Assembly: GCA_000469685.2 (NCBI GenBank) | Contig: LS997562.1 | Coordinates: 28,538,177-28,602,176, forward strand | Length of the DNA stretch: 64,000 bases | Reading direction: 5' to 3' | From: Haemonchus contortus | Taxonomy: Eukaryota; Nematoda; Chromadorea; Rhabditida; Trichostrongylidae | Shown here: in pieces, positions 1 to 11,006 of the stretch | Layout: every line of letters begins with the position of its first letter | Numbering within the stretch: the first letter of the stretch is position 1 | Position numbers and translations under genes: made by a program | Notes under the pieces: generated by a model | Seen by the model: the letters and a program-made list of their open reading frames with translations, nothing else | Databases searched by the model: none | Told to the model about the DNA's origin: nothing

Positions 1-3000
1 CTTCAGCTACTTCATGAGATGGAATTACGCGAGAAGCAATACAACGATGTGCACAATCAAGGAGCCGCTCTGTTGAATCAGGGTCATCCTGCCGTACATG
101 TTATCGAAGTCTATCTCAGAACCATGCAGAACCAATGGGATTGGCTTCTGGCGCTGAGCAAGTGTCTGGAGGAACATCTTCGTGATGCACTCAATTTGAA
201 ATCTGTATGTTTATTTTGGTCTCTGTAAAGTACAAGTCCAAGCCACTTCTCCACCTTTTTCACTATAACCTCACTTCTCTTTACAAATTACTGTAACTCC
301 TGTTATAGTTCACTGAGGAAGCAGCCGATGCGGAGGCATGGATGGAGGAACAGGCTATTCGTCTCGAAAATAACTACAACCGCACTGATTTTGATCTTGA
401 AGAGGGCGAACGCCTTTTGCGAGAGCTAGATGAAATGAAGGTAAACTTGTTGTACAAATTCGAGTTTGAAAGTTCGAATGAGGAAGTGAAACTCCTAGAT
501 TGAGTATTCATTTAATGATATATATTGTATTTTTTTAGGAAATTCTAAACAAATATCATTCGGTGCTGATGGCCCTGACTGAACGTTGCGCTACGATTTC
601 CCCACTCTGGCAAAGAGGAGAGCGCATCAGCCGCCCGATAGCCGTCACCGCGCTCTGTGATTACTCTGACAAAAACGTTCACATCAAAGCCGGTACATTT
701 AGCACCGTATTCATAGAATGTTCTATTGATTCGACTCTTTTGTAGTATCCAACTTCCGTTTTTTCTGCAGGAGATGAAGTGGTTTTACTGGACAACTCGG
801 ACCTGATCAAATGGCACATTCGCGATCTTGCTGGATCAGAAGGCACTGTGCCATCCGTTGTGTTCCGCATTCCTCCACCAGATCCCAAGCTGACTGGTTA
901 CCTGAATCGTCTCCTACAGCAATTCGAGAAACTGAAAAAGCTATGGGAAAAGAAACATCGCATGGTTCGCTTCAACATGGTCCTCAATACCATGAAAACA
1001 ATTCAGTACGTTTCAGTTCGTTTGTCTGTATATTGTGATATATATTCTTATATCGCTTATAATTAAAATGAGGCAGAATGTAATAATAAGGCTAATTAAT
1101 GTTACAGTATATTTGTGTTTATATGGTGATGTATATATGCTTTTATGTGTTTACCTTCATATTTGCAAATATCCCTTCTTTTTGGGTGGAGGTGGTGTAG
1201 TTACAAGTGACGCACTTCACACACGTGTGGTCTCGGGTTCGAATCCCGGATCTTTATTCGCACAAGCCAACCGAGCTTTTTATCTTTTCGGGGTCGACTA
1301 ATTTGTGCCAGACGCGTCTGGAAGTGACTGAAGTCTGACTTGTACATCGATTAGCCACTGGAAGTCATTGTATAGGCCACATACGCATTCAGTACGCCAT
1401 TACTAATCTGAATGAAAGTCGAAAGCGTGGGCGCATCCCCCAGACGGGATTGATCATCGTCCCAAGACTTTATCATAATCCTTTTTATTCTTTTACTATA
1501 TTGACAGTGCGGCATTGGTACCAGCGACTCGTTGTACGGGTGTGCTTATAGGTATACAGTTGGTGACAGGATGTGATCACTACTGATAGGGGCTGATGTT
1601 AGGTCATAAAAATTGGATTCGTAACGCTTTTCATGTTTCCAATAGGCCCATGCCATTCCAGTGTAAGGTGTGGGAAAGGACGAGTTTGTGGATTGTTGGT
1701 GACAGAAAGCGCCATAAACATTAATAAAGGCCATTACCACAAGAAGATGGATGGCGTATGTCGTTTATTCCTTACGATAATGTTACAACCTCAAAGTAAT
1801 GGGTACTGGAGACTCGAAGAGAGGCTACTGCCAGTCCAGTTGGGGCAAAACCTTTCCCGCCACCAAGTTCTTTCAGTGATGACGTATGAGCGAATATCTA
1901 TGAACACAAAAAGATAACAGCTTGGCGACAACTTTTTATCCATTGATATTATTGTTATCATTTTCAGGGGATGGGACCTGGACACATTCAATGCCATAGA
2001 TCCCGAACAACGCGACGCAATTATGCGTGCACTGAATGATGATGCCAACAAATTGCTGGCTGAGATGGATCCGAACGATCCGCTGGCCCTCCGCCTGAAG
2101 GAGGAACTCAGACGTACCAATGAACATTTCTGGGACCTTCTGAATGCAAGTCAAAAACCACCAGGTAAATAAAATATTTACAAACAAGGACTGATGATAA
2201 TATGAAGGGTTTTTGCAGAGCCTGATCACTCGAATCTTTTTGATGGGCAAATCGGAGATCTCCTACGAAAGCTTGAAGAGGCTTGGAGAAAACTTAATGA
2301 TAACACAGGAAAGCCCATATCGCGTTCTCCTGAAGAACTTGAAAACGTCATTATGAACCACAAATCATTTGAAGATGCTCTACAAGTAAGTAGTAAACGG
2401 GATATTTACAAAGTAAGCCTCTAAGGATCTCCCCAACGTAAGCATTTTGTAGGGTTTGGACGCGGATGTTGCTAATGTGAAGGAACTCTTCCGACAGCTA
2501 CCAAATCCGACCCCTACCCAACGAGTCAACAACGATCGACTCAGTACTCTGTGGGAGGATCTCTGGGACTTGTCTCGTATGTATGTGGAGAGGATCAAGG
2601 TAATTTTTTTCGCAAAGTATAAAAGCGTGATGATATCTCATTTTTTCGCCTTCCAGGTTTTGGAATCGGTCCTGAATGGCATTCTTGAAGTGTCCGACAT
2701 TGTCAAGGCGCATGAGATCACCCTGAATTCGTTCGATGACCTTCCGGCAGCCCTCGATAAACTTCGTGGACACCACTCGCAATTGCTTGAAATGAACATG
2801 GTCCTGCAACAACAGCAGTCCGTAATCGACTCCTTGAACAAGAACGTGGCTCTCTTACGACAACACGTTGCTCGCACTCGTATTGGGCAGAGCAGGTAAG
2901 CTCACTCCATTCGATGTTGCATAAGCCTTATCCTTTTCTGATCGCTCCTTTTTCACAGCCATCCTGATGTCGACAGACTTGAAGACGAAGTTCAACAGCT

Positions 3001-3789
3001 GAATGTCCGATGGGAGAATGTCTGTGCTCAAGTTGCAGACCGTCTCAAAACAGCAGAACGTGCCCTGCAGACCCAGATGGTCTACAGGTTTGTACATATG
3101 GGCAATTGCTTTCCTTTCGGGCGACATGTCTCTATTACCTCCCTTGGTTTATTAAAATTCCTGCTGTTTACTCCCAAGAACCTCCCCAGAGCAATTTTGA
3201 TTGTGAAACGGTATTTGTGGGTGCCTACCTGGCTTTCGGTAAAATTTGACGAGGTAGTACAGTTTCCATCCAGCCCAGTTTCTTGAACGTGCAATTTCCA
3301 TTCAGAAGCGAATACGAGAGCGAGATGTCGTGGCTTGATCGCGTTGAGGAGACGATTAATAAGCTCCGAAAGCCAGAGGAGTTACGTCCGGAGCAGTATC
3401 AGCAGCAGTTGGATATCCTGGTTGCTGAGTATGCCCAGCTCCAAGAACGAACTGAAGCCATCGAGAACGTGAATAGAGAAGGAGGCAAATTCATCCGAGA
3501 GGCAAAGGTGAGAACTTCGATTTTACTTTTTCTGACAAAATCTGAGCTTTGAATTGTTTAGGGATACGATAGCCGTATGGGTCAATTCCATGACAGCATC
3601 GTCGGGATACACGGACCGGCTATAAAACAAGAGTTCCGTCGAACGAAACCCCAGCCAAAGAACGGTGCTCAAATTGTCACCGAGGAACTAGAGGCACTGA
3701 ACAGACGTTTCGCTCAGTTGAGCAGCCTCATTCTCGAAAGACGTAACACAATGCAAGTTTTGATCCAGAACTGGAAACGTCAAAAGCAG
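1..3789 (+). CDS. vab-10: Shared plakin-domain exons of vab-10, including SH3
   Basis: Exons: 1-204, 309-440, 539-692, 771-1005, 1968-2164, 2219-2385, 2453-2599, 2657-2895, 2959-3087, 3306-3507 and 3562-3789, totalling 678 codons. The segments are helical and spectrin-like, with Trp/Leu spacing such as [14 protein letters not shown] and WDWLLALSK. The SH3 fold spans the 539-692/771-1005 junction: [11 protein letters not shown], then [19 protein letters not shown] and [13 protein letters not shown], the conserved position of the plakin SH3 embedded in a spectrin repeat. The plakin domain docks junctional and hemidesmosomal partners. It is common to both isoforms. The 962-base intron 1006-1967 carries a tRNA-derived repeat. 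Confidence 0.9.
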
Positions 3790-6700
3790 GTACGTGTTGC
3801 CTAGTTCGGTTTTTGAGGTAGAACACATGTTTCGGCGGTGTCTCATTAACAATCCGTTCGTCTAGCAATTCTTCTGAAACCTTCAGGCTCCAACTTTTTG
3901 TCTTTGATACGGAATCGCCGATTCAAGTGTTATTCTAGGACAATGTTCACTAATAGTCATAGGTAGAATCACGGAAAATCACCGCTTTCTGTCCACTGGG
4001 ACGGTCTTTGCAATTAACCACTGTGCCCGAATCACACTGATCATCCTGTTACATATACGTTTGATTATCCTAATTTTCATCGAAAATAATCCACCAGCCA
4101 TCTGCCTTTTAACTTGTTTCAGCTATATTGCTAGTATGTCATTCTTACGATTCTCACTAACTGCTCCCCTAGCGGAGTATTTCAGGTCCTATCATCGTCG
4201 CTGCAGCCATTAAGTGCAGCTTATGCTAGATTTGTTTCGGAGAATGTTGTGTGCAGTGCTATTTAGGTTTCAGTTATGTGTGTTTTGTAGTCCGTACATT
4301 TCGTTATGCTTGTGGCTGTACCTGCCCGCACAGTCTTGATTCACTGCTAGATGTTCTGTGTGTGCTTCTCGCTTTTCACTCCAGTGACACGTGCGGCGGG
4401 GATTTTCCGAGTGCTTTGTAATTATGTGTCTTTTTGCTGTGAGACTAAAACTGCTAAATGAACTCGGACAACGCCCTTTACAGGAAGAGGAAGAAATGAG
4501 GAAAGCAGACGAGGAAGCCAAAAGGCGTGCGTTTGAGGCTGCTCGTTTGAAAGCTTTGGAGGATGCTGACCGACTTAGAAAAGAAAGAGAAGCTGCCGAA
4601 GCAGCTCGGCGTGCTGCCGAGGAGGCTGAGCGCGCCAGGCGAATGGCGGCGGAACTTGAAAGAGCCAGATTAGCCGCTGAGGAGGCTCGAAGGCGTGAGG
4701 AAGAGGAGAGGAAAAGGAAAGAGGATGAGGAAAGGCGCCGACGAGAGGACGAGGAAAGACGCCGGCGAGAGGACGAGGATAGGCGCAGGCGAGAGCGCGA
4801 GAGAGAGGACGAGGAGAGACGTAGACGGGAGCGTGAGAAGGAAGACGAGGATAGACGTCGTCGAGAGGAAGAGGAAAGACGTCGTCGTGAGGAAGAGGAA
4901 AGACGAAGACGACAACGCGAGAAGGATGACGAAGATCGACGTCGTCGGGAGGAAGAGGAACGTAGAAGGCGCGAGCAAGAGGAGGAGGAGAAGCGGCGTA
5001 AAAAGGTTAGTGATTTTTCTTTGCTGAGTGAGCTGCTCCGCGTTTGAAGTGAAAATCTAATCAACACTAATCAACCAATCCGCACTTCTTTCGTTTCTGC
5101 GCAGTTGACTTAGGTTTTAATGTGATAACAAATACAGATGTTCTTGCTTACAGATGCCTCCACTCAACATTGTGCAAGGTAGCCAGATACATGAAGTGGT
5201 CGGCCAAGAAAATCCAGATGAGTTCGAGGTCATCGGAGATTTGCCTGGAGTAGCAAAAATCACAGAACATGAAGATGAAATGCAAATGTATCAAGAAGAA
5301 ACGGTAACGAAAACTCAGTTCTACGAAATGGAGGGGACTTTGCACAAACAGACAGGGGAGATCCTTACGTTCGTCGAAGCCGTTCGCCAAGGACTTCTCG
5401 ATCTTAGCGCCGGTGGAGGGCAGTTCTTCGATATTCATTCTGGTCGCATCAGTCTTGAAAAAGCTGTTGAATTGGGCTACATTGATGGTGCTTTCAACGA
5501 CGTGCTCAACACTCGTTACGGTATTCGTCATCCTGAAACCGGTGCCGATTTGACTCTTCTTGAAGCGATTCAGATCGGTTTGTACGATCCTCAGACGCGT
5601 CACCTGTATGACATCCACACTGGTGAAATGCTTGACCTGTACGATTGGGTAGCACATAAGATTGTTACAATGGACACCCAAAGAAGGCTTGTGAAAATGG
5701 GTATTCTCAAGCTACCTCCTATGGCCCTGCACAGTGCCATCGACCAGGGAGTCCTCAACACGGTTTCTGGTCACTTTGTCGGGAAGTACTCTCATGAATC
5801 CATGCCTATAAGAGATGCACTGTATCACGGCTACTTGCAACTTGTCTCACCGCAACAGATCCCGATGATTGCCATCACTTTGAGCGATGCTATCAAACAA
5901 GGCTTCATTAATGCCAATAACGGCGAGTTTGTTGACAAAAACACCAAGGATACCTTCACTTTGAGAGAAGCTTGCTCGAAACAGTTCGGCCTCCTCAACC
6001 TTTACGTTCCTGAAATCGTGAACACTGCTGATAACACCCGGCTAAATCTTAAAGATGCCATGCTTCGTAATGCAATCAACACCCGCAACGGCAACTTCAC
6101 TGATCTGCAGACTCGACGAACTTTGTCTCTTCGGGAAGCATTCCAAGAGGATCTGATCTCGAAGCCATATTCGCTCACCGAAATGTTTGAAAGAGATCTA
6201 ATCGACTCGACCAATCACTTCATCGATCGCGGGACGAAGCACAGACACACTATTCTGGAAGCCATCGCTGCTGGTCTTCTGGACGCTGAAGTGCGCCACA
6301 TTGTTGATCCCGACGAGAAGGACGTGATTTCCATAGCGGAGGCAATGGAGAGAGGAATTCTTAGCGCTGATGGAAAAATTATTCTCGAAAAACAACAGAA
6401 GGAGTTCACGATTCCCGAAGCCGTTAGGGAAGGGCTCCTAAGTAAGCGGGTACGCCACAGCATCTTTGATGTGAGAGGCATACAGAACACGCGCACTGGT
6501 CAGACAATGAGCTTCAACGAGGCGTGCGAGGCAGGTGCTATTATACCTAATGCTGAGCGCGTTGTCGATCTTGCCACCCAAGAAAGCTACCTCATTTCTG
6601 ATCAGAAAGCGACAGCGATCATTGATCAAACACTGCATGAGCTTTTCATTAAGCCACTTGGAATTAGAGGTGATCGTGGTGATTACGACCTAAATCTTGT

Positions 6701-9700
6701 GCGAGCAGTATCAAAAGGAATTGTTGACCACACAAAGGCTGTCTTTTTCAACAAGAGCACAAAGCACGAAATGACCCCTCGTGAGGCTTACGACGCTGGT
6801 CTCGTCAGCCTTCGTGGAGCCATTCAAGCTGCGGCCCTATTTGACGTCTCCCCATCTCTCATTGCTCCCGTAAAGAAGGTTGAGCACAAAAAGCGGGTCA
6901 GTCGCCCTGGTCAGCCTGGAATTGAACTCGCTTCGGATCAGGTGAAAGTTACCCTCGCGGAAGCAATGAAGCAGGGACTCATTGATTCCCGCAATCAAAG
7001 GTTCCGTCAGGGAGACATCGACATGAGCCTCGATGACGCTCTAAACCAAGGCCTAATTGACCCATCGAGTGAATGGATTGTACCATCGAAGAGTAATGGC
7101 GTTGGACCCACCATAGAGGAGAAGACAACCGAAAGCGTGACTGAAACAGGACAGCAGTTGGCACCAAAATATTATCCTGACAAGAATATCGAAGAGTCAG
7201 TGACTACTGTCAAGCGTGTGCGCACCACGGAAACCACTGCACTTGGTGGACCTGGTGGAGTGTCAGTTTACAGAGCAATTACTGGCGGTAAAGGTGCGAT
7301 GGAGGTGCCCGGAAACGGATACCACATATATGAAGCTGAGCGCAAAGGAATCATAGATCTCACTACAGGAAATATTACTTCACCAAATGTAGATCGTGCC
7401 ATAACTTTTGCCGACGGCATTGAACTTGGTATAATTGACGCGTCTTCAATTTCTGTGAAGGACCCTAAGTCGGGACGCATGGTGAATGTCAAAGAAGCTT
7501 TAGAGAAGAAGATAATGGAAGAAGACGGGTCAGTGACACATCATGGTCGAAGTTTGAACATTGAAAAGGCGGTTGAAGCTGGTGTCATTGTCATCGATGC
7601 TGAGCCCGTTGTTCCTGCAAGTGGTGTTCCGAAGAATGTGATTCACATACCGTCTGGCGGAGGACCTGTAATCAGTTTCCGCCCTGTCGGAGTTCCTGTT
7701 GTAGAGGAGTCCGAGCAGTCGTGGTCTTTCGACTCCACAAAGGGCGTTCTTGTCGATCATATGTCAGGAGAACGACTACCCCTTGAAAGAGCACTCCTGG
7801 CTGGGAAAATCCAACCTGAGGATCTTGCCGTCCGGGATGCTCTCACTGGTCGTGAAATGTCATTTACTGAAGCGGAAAAATGGGGTATCATCGACAAACG
7901 AGGTTACTATCTTGACAAAATTGACAACAAGCGTTTGTCATTTACTGAAGCCGCACAACAGCATCGGATTTATCCCACGGGAGGCGTTCTAGACAACGCT
8001 GGGATGCTATTCATACCTCTGTGAAAGTACAGACGAGAACGCAGGTCGCCAAAAAACAAGCTACCTCAACTGGCGCTCCTCAAGTGGACAACACTCTCGG
8101 CCGCGCCCTTAGTCTGGGCTGGTATAATGCCAAGGACGGAATGTTCACGCATCCTGATACTCATCGCCAAATGACTCTCAAAGAGGCCATCATCAAAGGC
8201 TTGTTCAACCCCTATGACACCTCCGTAGTGGATAAGAAAAACAACAAGAAAATCTCACTTCTGGAAGCCATACAAGAAGGAATCGTCGATGACACCGCCG
8301 GAACCGTACTGGATACTGTAACTCAGAAGAAGTACGATTTGAATTCCGCTTTAGAACATGGAATTCTAGAGGGAAAGAGTTTTGGCGACTCCCTCGAGTC
8401 TGGACTGTTTTCTGGTCGCCTTGATCTCGCTACGGGAAGTTATACGCAGCCCAGTGGTGCTTCACTACCTCTTCACGAAGCCCTCAAAAAGAATTTAGTA
8501 GACCAGAGCTCTATTGTTGTACGAGATCCTGCTAGTGGAACTGAGTACTCCTACCATGAAGCTGTTTCTCGTCGTATTGTTGATCCAGAGCGAGGGCTAA
8601 TCCATAACCAGCAAACTAATGAGGCTACGAGTTTCCCTCAGGCTCTAACCACAGGGCTAATTGCTGGGGCTGGCTCCGCAACCCGACCATCTCATAGTGC
8701 TCACAAAATCGTCGAACAGAAGCTGCAGCTGACACCTTTTGCACCGCAACAAGTTGTTCATCGCCGCAATGGCGATGATCGACATGAGTATGTGGATCTT
8801 GGAGGAGGAAAACAAGTAATGGTAAAAGTGGTTCGAGGTGAAGGTGGCGTCGAGAAAGGAGAATATGTCGACCCTTCAACTGGAATGAAATTCACGATCC
8901 AGATGCATGGTGATCCATTCGTAACGGAGACAAAAACTACTGTAAAGAGTACTTCTCAGGTGCAGTCAGTAGAACTTGAACCACACGCTGAGTTCGTCGG
9001 AATTGACAGAATCAGAGATAAGCGAAACGGTCGTACCATGTCCCTGGAAGATGCGAAACGGATAGGATTGGCTCGTGTCGATAAGAAAGGAAAACAAATG
9101 ACCAAGACTTACTCAGTATTCCGTTCTAATATCCAAAATGCCCTCAACAATGGTGTACTTGATGCCCATATGGAAAAGATCAGTTTGGAAGATGCTATCC
9201 GGGCTGGGATCATTGACATTCGCGAACTTAGCTACAGAAATCCTAAGTCTGGTGAATCGATCCCATTGACACAGGCCGCAAACATGGGCCTAGTTGATGT
9301 CACTCTTGCCGAAACTCTACCGAAAGGTGTCTGTAATCCGACCAACAATGAGAGAATTCCCATCAAGAGAGCAATAGAAATGGGCATCATTGATGCACGA
9401 ACAGGAGAAGTTCGAGATCCTCACACCCGAAAACGTCTCACCTGGCTGGATATAATAAAATCCGTCTACCAAGCGATAACCAGCGACGGCGTGTTCGATC
9501 CCACTAAGGGCCAGCGCGTTCCTGTGACGCACGCTTTGAATGAAGGCTTGATAGACCCGAAAACTGGAAAGTATCATAATCCGATCACAGAGGAAGACAT
9601 TGAACTGAAGGATGCTGTGGACCGCGGTCTTATAGACAGTGGTACGTACGACGCCTTAACGAAGCCTTTCCTGGAAGATTATCGAACAAACCGACGCTTG

Positions 9701-11006
9701 AATCTCGTTGAGGCTGTAGATGCAAAGCTTGTTGACCCAAAAAATAAGACCGTCCAAGTTTCCCGCCACAGCATTGTCCCTATTGCCAAAGCTGTGGAAG
9801 ACGGCAGAATTCCACGGGAAATTGGTGAAAAAACTCCGACAAATCGACAAACTGAACTTTGCCGAGGCCCTTGGAAAAGGACTTATTGATGTGACCTCGA
9901 ACATCTTCACAGACCAGGACACTGGACGCCAAATGACAATTGCCCAGGCCATCGAACAGGGATACATCGATACAGGAAATGTGGAAGCTATGGAAGGATC
10001 AGATGAGAAGAACCTCAGCAATATCATCAATTCTGAGGAGTTCGACGAGAACTCAGGCCGTATTCGAGACAAACGGACCAGTCTGCACCTAACATTCAAA
10101 GATGCTGTTGAACGTGATGTAATCGACGGCGATTCATTGCTCCACGATTTGGAGAGCGGTCAAACGTTAACACTCAGAGAAGCCCTTGTAAGGCGAAAAA
10201 TCGATAACGATGGCAAATATATCGCCGGAAACTTGAAGATGACGTTGAGAGATGCAGTTAAAGGAGGTCTGATCGCCCTGATTGCTTCACCCATGCAGGC
10301 TGCTCAAGCTGTAGCTGAAGCAGTCAAACGGCGCGATGCTGAGGGTTACAAGTTCAAAATCGAGAATTACGGTGGCGAGAGCCGAGGTAGCAGGACAAGT
10401 GTGCCCAAATTCCGGGAAGAGACGATAGTTCGTCTAACACCCCAAAAAGCCGAGCCCTCTCTGACAGTGAGGATGCGTCACTCCCAGACGAATATTGGCG
10501 ATCGAGCGCGAAGTATCATTGATGACCCTTCGACTTTAGCTGACTTACAGCACGAATTCCTAGCGAACCTTGAAGCGAATCGTTTTGATACGGACGAAAA
10601 AATCATCACGAATCCATCTGGAGGTCAAAGGCTTTCGGTACGGGAAGCTGCTGAAACCGGTCTGCTTGACGTCCTCACAGGCGAGATAGTTGTTCCTGAT
10701 ACCGGTCGTCGGTACTCCATTCCTAAAGCCGTTCATTTGAACTACGTGCAAGGTGAAGCTGCAAAACGCTTGATGGAATCACTCAACATGTCTATTGAGG
10801 AACTCAATCTAGCCCAACAGCAGTCTGCTCCCTCTCCCGGTGTTACTGAAGGCGGATCTAGTACGAGGACGTGGACGAAAACCGTCAACTGGCATGGACA
10901 ACCTTCTGAGTTGAGGAAATCGAAAACAGATCCTCTCGCTCCCTACACTACCTATTCATCGAGCATTGCGGAACGAACGCAAGATGCTCCTTCATGGGCT
11001 CGTTAA
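1..11006 (+). CDS. vab-10: Spectraplakin VAB-10, plectin-like isoform A (5'-partial, alternative 3' end)
   Basis: VAB-10A shares exons 1-3789 with isoform B, then splices to 4484-5005 (charged helix) and 5154-11006 (plectin repeats), ending ...SWAR and TAA at 11004-11006. About 2,800 residues are visible. Plectin repeats bind intermediate filaments; in C. elegans (established knowledge) VAB-10A is the core linker of fibrous organelles, the hemidesmosome-like structures that anchor muscle through the epidermis to the cuticle. Both A and B acceptors are entered in phase 0 after the codon ending at 3789, so the choice is a clean mutually exclusive 3' end. The last exon holds two one-base frame breaks (8001-8003 and 9828-9833) that cancel; the plectin pattern continues through all three frame segments, so this is a working gene or a sequence error rather than a decayed copy. 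Confidence 0.9.

Noticed and set aside
1225..1260. Functional tRNA gene
   Set aside because: A B box is present, but no acceptor stem or proper anticodon arm can be formed; it is treated as a SINE.
4270..5067. Antisense ORF of 265 codons, Ser/Arg-rich
   Set aside because: It is the mirror of the E/R-rich VAB-10A exon; the plus-strand reading is in frame with both flanking exons.
5148..5681. 177-codon minus-strand ORF opposite the plectin exon
   Set aside because: It is a shadow of the plectin repeats, which are strongly patterned on the plus strand.
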